DNA from: an uncultured Clostridia bacterium
GTDB taxonomy: Bacteria > Bacillota > Clostridia > Acetivibrionales > CALMWN01
Assembly: GCA_937873555.1 (NCBI GenBank)
Contig: CALMWN010000258.1
Span: 1 to 9,259 of the forward strand
Length of the DNA: 9,259 nt
Direction: 5' to 3'
The notes under the pieces are model-generated. The model worked only from the letters and a program-made list of their open reading frames with translations. It ran no database searches and was not told where the DNA came from. This document shows positions 1-7,000 of this stretch, piece after piece. The position numbers and the translations under genes are program-made. Every line of letters starts with the position of its first letter. Position 1 is the first letter of the stretch.

Positions 1-60
1 ATGATGCAGCTGAAAGAAGTTACATAAATTTAAGGTTCAAACGGGTATTTTTCGACTGCT

Positions 61-160
61 TGTTAAAAAAATGAACAACATTTGTTAAAAGAATACTCAA
101 CCCTGTTAAAAGAATGCCTAAGCCCGTTAAAATAAAGATTATTCTTGTGGTCTGTTAAAA
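61..160 (+). repeat. Phased TGTTAAAA box array (candidate operator) upstream of a small ORF
   Basis: TGTTAAAA occurs at 61-68, 83-90, 104-111 and 153-160, with a one-base variant CGTTAAAA at 125-132. The start-to-start steps are 22, 21, 21 and 28 bp. The units at 83-103 and 104-124 are also alike outside the box, matching at 17 of 21 positions. Steps of about 21 bp equal two helical turns, so all but the last box lie on the same DNA face. The last box sits inside the spacer of the promoter at 145-173. All boxes point the same way, so these are direct repeats rather than inverted operators. This looks like a cooperative binding site for a regulator of the small ORF at 207. The regulator is unknown. 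The box resembles a half of a clostridial Rex site (TTGTTAA), but no inverted partner with correct spacing is present. Confidence 0.55.
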
Positions 161-173
161 CCGGTATTATAAT
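145..173 (+). promoter_or_regulatory. Sigma-A-like promoter of the 39-codon ORF
   Basis: A perfect -10 hexamer TATAAT at 168-173 lies exactly 17 bp downstream of TTGTGG at 145-150, which keeps the TTG of the -35 consensus. Transcription would begin near 180, giving a leader of about 27 nt before the start codon at 207. A TGTTAAAA box occupies 153-160 within the spacer, so a protein bound there would block polymerase directly. Confidence 0.6.
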
Positions 174-206
174 AAAGACATAAAATAAAGTGTGGGGGTG
201 AGCTGT

Positions 207-326
207 ATGGCATATGCACTAACGATACTGTCCTGCATCTTGTTTGCACTTTTAAGACTGTTCAAATCAAAACAGAAGTATTATGATTATAGCTCATATG
301 ACTATCCGGTGGCACATCATAAATAA
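207..326 (+). CDS. Small putative membrane protein, 39 aa
   Basis: This ATG-started ORF of 39 codons ends with TAA. A strong Shine-Dalgarno GGGGGTG lies at 194-200, 6 nt before the ATG, and a good promoter sits just upstream. Residues 2-18 are hydrophobic (starting AYALTILSCILFALL) and suggest one membrane segment. They are followed by a basic stretch (RLFKSKQK) and a tyrosine-rich polar tail (YYDYSSYDY) ending in HHK. The positive-inside rule would put the tail in the cytoplasm. I recognise no family. Support for it being real comes from promoter, ribosome-binding site, hydrophobic pattern and the terminators that follow; no homology evidence is available from the sequence alone. The upstream box array suggests that expression is regulated. 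Confidence 0.55.
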   Translation: MAYALTILSCILFALLRLFKSKQKYYDYSSYDYPVAHHK

Positions 327-368
327 TGTCAGGCTGTAAACCGGCTTTTGATATGGTATGGTTTTCAT

Positions 369-398
369 AAAAAAAGTGAGGCTCGATGCCTCACTTTT
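369..398. terminator. Bidirectional intrinsic terminator between the small ORF and pssA
   Basis: The arms AAAAGTGAGGC (372-382) and GCCTCACTTTT (388-398) form a perfect 11-bp stem with a 5-nt loop. Read on the minus strand the hairpin ends in seven Ts (369-375 complement), which suits termination of the psd-pssA transcript. Read on the plus strand it ends in four Ts, adequate for the convergent small ORF. Confidence 0.85.
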
Positions 399-425
399 AA
401 CAGCTTTGTATATTATGTCTCAGTG

Positions 426-452
426 AAGGTATAGGACGCGCTATACCTTTTT
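426..452 (+). terminator. Possible second plus-strand terminator overlapping the pssA stop codon
   Basis: The arms AAGGTATAG (426-434) and CTATACCTT (441-449) pair over 9 bp with a 6-nt loop and run into five Ts (448-452). A T-run follows only in the plus direction, so this would back up the terminator at 369-398 for the small ORF transcript. It overlaps the last codons of pssA, and part of the T-run is simply the Lys-rich end of that gene, so it may be fortuitous. Confidence 0.4.
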
Positions 453-992
453 AATTTTTATTTTGCTGACCATAAGATAGGAAAGCACCACAACCAGTAC
501 AGCAGTAATAATTGAATGAATATTTGTATATTTATGGTTGAATATTGCAAACAGGTTGTAAAGGCTGTCTATCGAAAGAAAAGCACCGGCAAGTGTAATA
601 GGCATCCCTCTGAATACATTATCAAAGGTTGTAACGTTATATCTCGCCAGACGATATGCTCCTGCAATAGGGAAAATTAATGACAGCAGATAGCCGGGCA
701 CTCCAAAAGTCACAAAGCTTATCTTCCAGGCTATTATTATCGGCGCAACCCCGAAGGAAATCAAATCTGAGAGTGAATCCAGCTCCTTACCCAATTCACT
801 GGTAACGTCCAACATTCTTGCAACCTTGCCGTCAAACCGGTCTGTCAATGCAGCCAGCATAACTATCAGAGATGCAATAAACAGACGGTTCAACGTGTTG
901 TTTTCACTAACGGAAAGTAATATGGCTATTACCCCCAAAGATAAGTTTATCAATGTTAAAACATTAGGAAGATTTCTTTTTATACCTTTCAA
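441..992 (-). CDS. pssA: CDP-diacylglycerol--serine O-phosphatidyltransferase
   Basis: This 183-aa integral membrane enzyme joins CDP-diacylglycerol and L-serine to make phosphatidylserine, releasing CMP. The complete CDP-alcohol phosphotransferase signature is visible: D51xxD54G55xxA58R59, eight residues, G68xxxD72xxxD76. The aspartates bind the metal and act in catalysis. Hydrophobic segments flank it (about 10-28, 36-50, 79-115, 132-150, 158-175), and the protein ends in a lysine-rich tail. The serine acceptor is inferred from the neighbouring psd; the signature alone does not exclude PgsA-like substrates. The start codon is TTG at 992-990. Its TTGA overlaps the psd stop TGA by 4 bases, and the Shine-Dalgarno GGGGTGA lies within the end of psd, so translational coupling is likely. 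The length fits the short Gram-positive PssA family. Confidence 0.9.
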   Translation of the reverse strand: MKGIKRNLPNVLTLINLSLGVIAILLSVSENNTLNRLFIASLIVMLAALTDRFDGKVARMLDVTSELGKELDSLSDLISFGVAPIIIAWKISFVTFGVPGYLLSLIFPIAGAYRLARYNVTTFDNVFRGMPITLAGAFLSIDSLYNLFAIFNHKYTNIHSIITAVLVVVLSYLMVSKIKIKKV

Positions 993-1621
993 TTGATCAC
1001 CCCTATAACTGATTTAGCGCCTTTTACTTTATCACCGGGTTTGACTTTTATTTCTATATTTAAAGGAAGGACAATTTCTGTGCACGAGCCAAACTTAATG
1101 AGCCCGAAACGTTCGCCGATATCAAGCTGTTGACCTTCCTTTACCCAGCAAACAATCCTTCTTGCTATAAGGCCCGTAATTTGATGCACAAGGACTTTTA
1201 TGCCGTTACCCTCAATACCTATGGTGTTACGCTCGTTTATCTCCGATGCATGCGTTTTGAACGCTGGCAGGAACTTTCCCTCCCTGTAGGCTGCATACTT
1301 AACAGTGCCGGAAATAGGACTTCTGTTTATATGGACATTAAAAACAGAGAGGAAAATTGTTACTTTTATTGCCCTGGAATTCAAAAAACTTGGTTCATAT
1401 ATTTCCGATACCGACATTACTCGCCCGTCTGCAGGCGATACAACAAGGTTTGAACCTTCCGGTACTTTTCTTGAAGGGTTTCTGAAGAAAAAAATTACAA
1501 ATGCCAATAACACCAAACTGATTATTGACAGTGGTATGTATATTAAATAGAATATGATAGAAACAATTATTAGACTTATTATGTACAGGAACGCGTCCTT
1601 GGCTACCGGCAAATTTTGCAT
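989..1621 (-). CDS. psd: Phosphatidylserine decarboxylase (short, archaeal-type)
   Basis: This 210-aa proenzyme decarboxylates phosphatidylserine to phosphatidylethanolamine at the membrane, taking the product of pssA. Residues ~10-45 form two hydrophobic segments that anchor the protein. Family landmarks follow in order: FFRNPSR (45-51), SPADGRV (62-68), VFNVHINR (93-100) with the conserved His, and the self-cleavage site FGSC (177-180). Cleavage between G178 and S179 would release a small C-terminal alpha chain carrying the pyruvoyl cofactor made from S179. The length matches the short PSD-A class rather than the ~290-aa E. coli type. The usual residue after the cleavage Ser in this class is often Arg (FGSR); here it is Cys. 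The ATG start is preceded by AAGAGG (complement of 1630-1635) at an 8-nt spacing. It is the first gene of the psd-pssA operon. Confidence 0.92.
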   Translation of the reverse strand: MQNLPVAKDAFLYIISLIIVSIIFYLIYIPLSIISLVLLAFVIFFFRNPSRKVPEGSNLVVSPADGRVMSVSEIYEPSFLNSRAIKVTIFLSVFNVHINRSPISGTVKYAAYREGKFLPAFKTHASEINERNTIGIEGNGIKVLVHQITGLIARRIVCWVKEGQQLDIGERFGLIKFGSCTEIVLPLNIEIKVKPGDKVKGAKSVIGVIN

Positions 1622-1645
1622 GGATTATACCTCTTGTAAACTTAT

Positions 1646-1674
1646 TTGTGTTATGGTATTAGATATATTATAAT
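1646..1674 (+). promoter_or_regulatory. Putative promoter of the TVP38-family gene
   Basis: TATAAT at 1669-1674 is preceded at exactly 17 bp by TTGTGT (1646-1651), close in form to the promoter at 145-173. Transcription would start near 1681 and give a ~68-nt leader. The -10 lies in the palindrome ATTATAAT (1667-1674), so the opposite strand also carries a TATAAT facing psd. Confidence 0.5.
1667..1672 (-). promoter_or_regulatory. Possible -10 element for psd-pssA
   Basis: The minus strand reads TATAAT at 1672-1667, about 46 bp ahead of the psd ATG. The hexamer 17 bp upstream is TAGAAA (complement of 1690-1695), a poor -35, so this may need an activator or may not be the true promoter. No better candidate was seen between psd and the divergent gene. 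Confidence 0.3.
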
Positions 1675-1738
1675 GCCTGGGGGAATAATTTTCTATAAAA
1701 ATATGCAATATTGATATTTATTTTTCTTAAATGTCCTT

Positions 1739-1744
1739 AGGGGG
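1739..1744 (+). promoter_or_regulatory. Ribosome-binding site fixing the start at 1749
   Basis: AGGGGG lies 4 nt before ATG 1749. The in-frame ATG at 1731 has only AT-rich sequence ahead of it and would place this Shine-Dalgarno inside the coding region, so 1749 is preferred. Confidence 0.7.
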
Positions 1745-1748
1745 TTAT

Positions 1749-2399
1749 ATGAGGGGGAAAAGGTTCTACATCAAAGTACTTTGCATTTTGATTCTTGTAA
1801 TTTTTGCTTTAGTGTTTGCGTACAGATTTGAATTGTTTAAAGGCTTTAGTATAAATTCTGTTGAAGATTTTATAAATTCCTACGGTAAATTTGCAGCTAT
1901 AATTTATATACTCATATTTGCTGCCAGAACTCTTCTTGTAGTCTTCCCGGTTTCTATCCTCGTAGTGCTGGGGGGGAGTATTTTTGGACCCATATGCGGC
2001 TTTTTATACTCAATGGTTGCCATATTCATTTCAGCAAGCCTGGCTTTCTTCCTAAGCAGGTATTTAGGCAAGAGCTTTGTGCAGAGGATTCTAAAAAACA
2101 GGGCGGACAAGGTTGACTTGAAAATTGAGCAACACGGATTCAAAATAATTTTCTTTATGAGGATTTCAATGGTTTTTCCGTACGACATTATGAATTTTGC
2201 AGCAGGCTTGACCAAGGTCAAGTATAAGGAGTTCATTCTCGGTACGCTTTTAGGAATTGCGCCTGAAGTATTTGCGTTGAATTATCTGGGTGACAACATA
2301 AGGAATCCTGTGTGGTGGCATTTTGCCATATCTGCCCTGCTAATCGTTGTGACCGTGGCTGTACCTTTGATTTCCAAAAGGAGGAAACAAGTGAAATGA
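1749..2399 (+). CDS. TVP38/TMEM64-family (VTT domain, DedA-like) membrane protein
   Basis: The protein has 216 residues from the preferred start; an ATG six codons upstream at 1731 lacks a Shine-Dalgarno. It is strongly hydrophobic, with likely membrane segments at about 8-25, 48-73, 78-104, 134-150, 162-180 and 190-209. The VTT/SNARE-associated core is recognisable: GGSIFGPICGF (75-85), FFLSRYLG (100-107), an Arg-Pro segment FFMRISMVFP (135-144, R138), NFAAGLT (149-155) and GTLLGIAPE (165-173). Relatives of this superfamily act in lipid scrambling (eukaryotic VMP1/TMEM41B) or in membrane homeostasis and undecaprenyl-phosphate recycling (DedA). The exact substrate of bacterial TVP38-type proteins is not established. 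It sits divergent to the psd-pssA phospholipid operon, which fits a membrane-lipid role but does not prove it. The stop TGA (2397-2399) is followed in the same frame by a further 39 open codons, treated separately. Confidence 0.85.
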   Translation: MRGKRFYIKVLCILILVIFALVFAYRFELFKGFSINSVEDFINSYGKFAAIIYILIFAARTLLVVFPVSILVVLGGSIFGPICGFLYSMVAIFISASLAFFLSRYLGKSFVQRILKNRADKVDLKIEQHGFKIIFFMRISMVFPYDIMNFAAGLTKVKYKEFILGTLLGIAPEVFALNYLGDNIRNPVWWHFAISALLIVVTVAVPLISKRRKQVK

Positions 2400-2519
2400 C
2401 TGAATATAGTAATCTACGTTATAGCCACGGGCATTGCAGTAACAGCCCTCCACAATTATAACCGCAGGCTGTCATCCGAAAAAGACAACATCATACAAAA
2501 ATTGGAGAAATCCATTTAA
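2400..2519 (+). CDS. Possible 39-codon membrane peptide, or C-terminal extension cut off by a TGA
   Basis: Directly after the TVP38-family stop, in the same frame, 39 open codons run to TAA at 2517-2519. The translation looks like a real protein: a hydrophobic stretch (NIVIYVIATGIAVTAL), then HNYNRR and a charged helix (SSEKDNIIQKLEKSI). A strong GGAGG (2380-2384) lies 6 nt before GTG 2391, which reads GTG-AAA-TGA-CTG into this frame. ATG 2396 overlaps the stop but is in another frame and gives only 21 unconvincing codons. Four readings are possible: translation from CTG 2400; a nonsense change (e.g. TGG to TGA) that cut a longer TVP38-like protein of 256 aa or a separate GTG-started peptide; a one-base insertion that put ATG 2396 out of frame; or stop-codon readthrough. 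I cannot choose between them from this sequence. Confidence 0.4.
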   Translation: MNIVIYVIATGIAVTALHNYNRRLSSEKDNIIQKLEKSI

Positions 2520-2560
2520 AAAGTGCTGCAGCAAAATTTAGTTTTGCTGCAGCACTTTTT
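2518..2560. terminator. Strong bidirectional terminator between the TVP38 unit and gltBD
   Basis: The arms at 2518-2536 and 2542-2560 form a perfect 19-bp stem (core GTGCTGCAGC) around the 5-nt loop TTTAG. The stem starts with five As and ends with five Ts, so a U-tail exists in both directions. It lies 12 nt after the gltD stop and begins within the TAA of the upstream ORF, ending both convergent transcripts. Confidence 0.93.
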
Positions 2561-2572
2561 ATAATTAAAGCT

Positions 2573-4057
2573 TTATGGCAAATCGGTGTAGCCCATAAGA
2601 TATCTGTCACACTCGCGTGCGGCTGCGCGTCCTTCGTTTATGGCCCATACCACTAGACTTTGGCCGCGGCGCATATCACCGGCAGCAAATATACCTTTTA
2701 CATTTGTTGTAAATCTTCCGTAATCGGATTTGACGTTTGAACGCTGATCCCTGTCAACATTCAGCTGGCTGAGAAGAGAATCTTCCGGACCCAGGAAGCC
2801 CATGCAGATCAACACCAGCTGTGCCGGCCAAACTTTTTCGGTGCCGGGAACCTCAACAGGAGAAAAACGTCCATTGGCATCTTTTTTCCACTCAACATTT
2901 ATAGTGTGTACTTCTTTAAGATTTCCGTTTTCATCGCCTACGAACTTTTTAGTACTTATGCAGTACTCACGTGGGTCATTCCCGAATACGGCAATGGCTT
3001 CTTCCTGTCCATAATCAGTTTTCTTTATGTCCGGCCACTGAGGCCACGGATTATTGGATCTGCGTGCATCCGGCTTAGGAGGCAGAATTTCAAACTGTAC
3101 AACACTCTTGCAGCCATGGCGTATTGATGTTCCTACGCAGTCGTTTCCTGTATCTCCTCCTCCGATGACGATTACATCCTTACCTTTGGCTGAAATGAAA
3201 TTATCATTCCGGAGATTTGAATCCAGGAGGCTTTTTGTATTTGCATGGAGATATGACATTGCAAAATTTATACCCTTAAGATTCCGGCCTTCAACAGGCA
3301 GGTCTCTCGGTTTTGTCGCTCCACCGCATAAAACCACTGCATCGAATTCTTTTAAGAGCTTTTCGGCAGAATAGTCTTTCCCAACTTCAGTATTTGTCTT
3401 AAATTTGACACCCTCCGCAGCAAGAAGGTCAACACGGCGCTGCACGATGTTTTTGTCCAGCTTCATGTTAGGTATGCCGTACATAAGCAAACCGCCTATA
3501 CGGTCAGCTCTTTCAAAGACGGTAACCCAGTGCCCCACCTTGTTCAATTGGGCGGCTGCTGCCAGGCCGGAAGGACCTGAGCCAACGACCGCAACTTTTT
3601 TACCGGTGCGGGTCAGCGGAGGTTCGGGAACAACCCAGCCTTCTTCGAAGGCCTTATCTATTATTGAGCATTCATTATTCTTTATTGTGACGGGAGGGTC
3701 ATTTATTCCGACTGTACAGGAACCCTCACAAGGGGCAGGACATACCCTGCCTGTAAATTCGGGAAAATTATTTGTCCTGTGAAGCCTGTTTATTGCTTCT
3801 TTCCATAAACCCCTGTACACAAGATCGTTCCATTCAGGTATAAGGTTGTTTATAGGACACCCTGAAGCCATCCCGTTAATCAGGAGGCCCATATGGCAGA
3901 AGGGTATACCGCAGTCCATACACCTTGCGCCTTGTGTCATGTTTTTTTCTTCCGTAAAGTGCTCGTGAAATTCATCCCAATCTTTAATACGCTCCACCGG
4001 CGGGCGATCAGGGGGAAGCTCACGTTTATATTCCATAAATCCTGTTGGTTTAGCCAT
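2573..4057 (-). CDS. gltD: Glutamate synthase (NADPH) small subunit
   Basis: This 494-aa beta subunit oxidises NADPH and feeds electrons through FAD and Fe-S clusters to the large subunit. The N-terminal half carries the conserved Cys set for [4Fe-4S] clusters: C46, C49, C54, C67 and C106, C110, C114. An FAD-binding Rossmann motif, VVGSGPSG, spans about 157-164. The NADPH-binding fold carries IGGGDTG near 298-304. The C-terminal FAD-contact region reads FAAGDMRRGQSLVVWAINEG around 457-476. Length and order match the usual small subunit. The start was set at the ATG at 4057-4055 because GGAGGAA lies 8 nt upstream; the in-frame TTG five codons earlier overlaps that Shine-Dalgarno. It lies 17 nt after the gltB stop and is the last gene of the gltBD operon. 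The same fold also occurs in NfnB-like and other flavin reductases, but adjacency to gltB settles the assignment. Confidence 0.96.
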   Translation of the reverse strand: MAKPTGFMEYKRELPPDRPPVERIKDWDEFHEHFTEEKNMTQGARCMDCGIPFCHMGLLINGMASGCPINNLIPEWNDLVYRGLWKEAINRLHRTNNFPEFTGRVCPAPCEGSCTVGINDPPVTIKNNECSIIDKAFEEGWVVPEPPLTRTGKKVAVVGSGPSGLAAAAQLNKVGHWVTVFERADRIGGLLMYGIPNMKLDKNIVQRRVDLLAAEGVKFKTNTEVGKDYSAEKLLKEFDAVVLCGGATKPRDLPVEGRNLKGINFAMSYLHANTKSLLDSNLRNDNFISAKGKDVIVIGGGDTGNDCVGTSIRHGCKSVVQFEILPPKPDARRSNNPWPQWPDIKKTDYGQEEAIAVFGNDPREYCISTKKFVGDENGNLKEVHTINVEWKKDANGRFSPVEVPGTEKVWPAQLVLICMGFLGPEDSLLSQLNVDRDQRSNVKSDYGRFTTNVKGIFAAGDMRRGQSLVVWAINEGRAAARECDRYLMGYTDLP

Positions 4058-4063
4058 AATATC

Positions 4064-4070
4064 TTCCTCC
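4064..4070 (-). promoter_or_regulatory. gltD ribosome-binding site
   Basis: The minus strand reads GGAGGAA 6-8 nt before ATG 4057, inside the 17-nt gltB-gltD gap. It decides the gltD start over the upstream TTG at 4072. Confidence 0.8.
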
Positions 4071-4074
4071 AATA

Positions 4075-7000
4075 CTAATTTCCGCTTACTCGTGACAGGT
4101 CACTGTTATTGGCTTCAAAAGCAGCCATCAAGGCTTCTTCTCCGCTTAAACCCTGCTCCTGTACTTTCCTGATAGCCTGCAGCATACGCTTGTAATCCTT
4201 GGGCATTACTCTCACAAACTTTGTTACTTCGTTATCCCAGTTTTCAAGTATTTTCCCGGCTACACTGCTGCCTGTATATTTAAGGTGGCGTTCAATCATC
4301 GCCTTGACTTCCGTTATTTCTTCATTATCTTCCAGCTGGCTTAGCTCAACCATTTCGGTGTTGCATCTGACATTGAAGTCATTGTTTTCATCAAATACAT
4401 AAGCTACACCGCCCGACATACCGGCTGCGAAGTTCCTTCCCGTTTTTCCAAGGACAACCACTTTTCCGCCGGTCATGTACTCACACCCGTGATCTCCGAC
4501 AGCTTCAACAACTGCGTGTACACCACTGTTCCTGACACAGAACCTTTCACCGGCGGCACCTCTTATATATGCTTCACCGCTTGTGGCACCGTAGAAAGCT
4601 ACGTTACCGATTATGATGTTTTCTTCCGGTATGAAGGTCGAGGCTTTTGGAGGATATACTATTATTTTTCCTCCTGAAAGGCCTTTTCCTATATAGTCAT
4701 TGGAATCTCCTTCAAGATTCAAGGTAATGCCTCGCGGTACAAATGCACCGAAGCTCTGTCCGGCTGACCCCTGGAAATTTAGTTTTATTGTATTTTCAGG
4801 CAGCCCTTCAGCGCCGTAGCGTTTGCTGACTTCGCTCCCGAGTATTGTACCTACGACACGGTTTGTGTTGCGTATCGGCAATGATGCTTCAACCTTTTCT
4901 CCTCTTGAAAGTGCAGGTTCGCACAGCTGCATCAATACCTGCCTGTCAAGTGACTTTTCCAGACCGTGATCCTGAGAAATCTGGCAATACTTTCCGACTT
5001 CATCTCCTACCATCGGCTGATAGAGAATGGCTGAAAAATCAAGGCCTTTGGATTTCCAGTGGCTGACAGCCTTCGCCATCTCAAGCTTGTCGGACCTTCC
5101 CACCATCTCATCAATGGTGCGGAAGCCAAGCTGCGCCATCAACTCGCGAACTTCCTGTGCAATAAAATGCATGAAGTTAACTACAAACTGCGGGTCACCC
5201 GAAAACTTTTTACGAAGTTCCGGATTCTGTGTTGCTACTCCCACCGGGCATGTATCGAGATTGCAAACCCTCATCATAACACATCCCAGTACTACCAGCG
5301 GAGCAGTGGCAAAGCCGAATTCCTCGGCGCCAAGCAGCGCGGCAACTACCACATCACGTCCGGTCATCAGTTTACCGTCGGTTTCAACGACTATTCTGCT
5401 GCGGAGATTATTAAGCAACAGTGTCTGGTGGGTTTCCGCCAGGCCTAATTCCCAAGGAAGACCGGCATGCCTTATACTGCTTCTTGGTGAAGCTCCGGTT
5501 CCGCCATCATATCCGCTGATCAGAACAACATCTGCACGGCCCTTTGCAACACCTGCAGCAACAGTTCCGACACCAACTTCCGAAACAAGCTTTACGCTTA
5601 TCCTTGCAGCAGGATTTGAGTTTTTCAGGTCATGTATCAGCTCTGCAAGGTCTTCAATAGAATATATATCATGGTGTGGAGGCGGTGAAATAAGTCCTAC
5701 ACCCGGGGTTGAATGCCTTACCTTTGCTACCCAGGGATATATTTTACGTCCCGGGAGCTGCCCACCTTCTCCTGGCTTAGCTCCCTGAGCCATTTTTATC
5801 TGAATTTCCTTTGCGTTTACAAGATAATGGCTTGTAACGCCGAATCTTCCGGATGCAACCTGCTTGATTGCACTGCAGCGGGAATCTCCGTTAGCATCAG
5901 GTTTAAAGCGTGCAGGGTCTTCTCCACCTTCACCGGTATTGCTTTTACCACCTATGCGGTTCATTGCTATTGCAATTGCCTCGTGTGCTTCCTGGCTTAT
6001 TGAACCATAGGACATGGCACCGGTCTTAAAGCGTCTGCATATGGATTCAACTGATTCAACTTCATCCAGAGGAATTGCTCCCGAACCGGTTTTAAGTTCC
6101 ATAAGCCCTCTGAGAGTACACTGCTTTTGGGATTGGTCATTAATCAACTGCGAGTACTCCCTGAAAATGTTGAAATCATTTGTACGGCACGAATATTGAA
6201 GCTTGTGGATGGTTTCAGGGTTGTAAAGGTGGTATTCACCATCCTTACGCCACTGGTATTCACCGCCGGACCTCAGCGTTTTATTATCAGAGGGACGTTC
6301 ATAGAAAGCAGATTCGTGACGGGCTCTTGCCTCATCTGCGATCCCACCGGCATCAATACCGCCTATTCTCGAAGGAGTCCATGTAAAGTATTTGTCTATT
6401 ACACTCTGATGCAGACCGATAGCTTCAAAAATCTGTGCTCCCTGATAGCTCTGTATGGTTGAAATACCCATCTTTGAAAGTATTTTTACAACACCCTTTG
6501 TGGATGCCTTTATATACTTGGACACGGCATATTCATGCTTGATATCTGTTATCATACCCTGGCGGATCATGTCATCGAGGGACTCAAAAGCCAGGTAGGG
6601 ATTTATCGCAGAGGCACCATAGCCGATTAACAATGAGTAGTGATGGACCTCGCGGGGTTCTCCCGATTCAAGGACAATACTCATGCGGGTACGTGAACCT
6701 TCACGGATCAAATGATGGTGCAAGCCGGCAACAGCAAGCAGTGCCGGTATGGGCGCCTTGTCCCTGCCGATGCTGCGGTCTGACAATATGAGGATATTGG
6801 CTCCGTGTGAGATTGCCTCATTTGCAGCCTTGTACAATTCCTCCATTGCTTTTTCAAGGCCTTTTCCACCTTCAGAGGGGTTATATAAAATTGGCAGTGT
6901 TACCGACATAAATCCACGTCTGTTTACATGGCGCAGTTTTGCAAGCTCCTCATTTGAAAGTATGGGTGATTTGAGCTTGATTTGCCTGCAGCTGTCGGGG

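Noticed and set aside
1..74. Possible tail of an upstream gene: one frame gives MMQLKEVT then a stop at 27, another stays open from base 3 to a TGA at 72-74
   Set aside because: Both are too short to recognise, they are in competing frames, and the second runs into the box array; the sequence does not show which, if either, is coding.
60..78. Rex-like inverted repeat TTGTT ... AACAA
   Set aside because: The spacing and inner bases do not fit the clostridial Rex site, and the direct-repeat array explains the same bases better.
395..402. Extra TGTTAAAA on the minus strand, and another at 9131-9138
   Set aside because: Single isolated copies are expected by chance in AT-rich DNA; one overlaps a terminator arm.
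2396..2461. ATG overlapping the TVP38-family stop (ATGA) starting a 21-codon ORF
   Set aside because: Its translation is polar and low in protein-like features; the neighbouring frame reads far better.
5027..5788. 253-codon open frame on the plus strand
   Set aside because: It lies wholly inside gltB on the opposite strand, has no ribosome-binding site or recognisable domain, and is a shadow of the gltB codon pattern.
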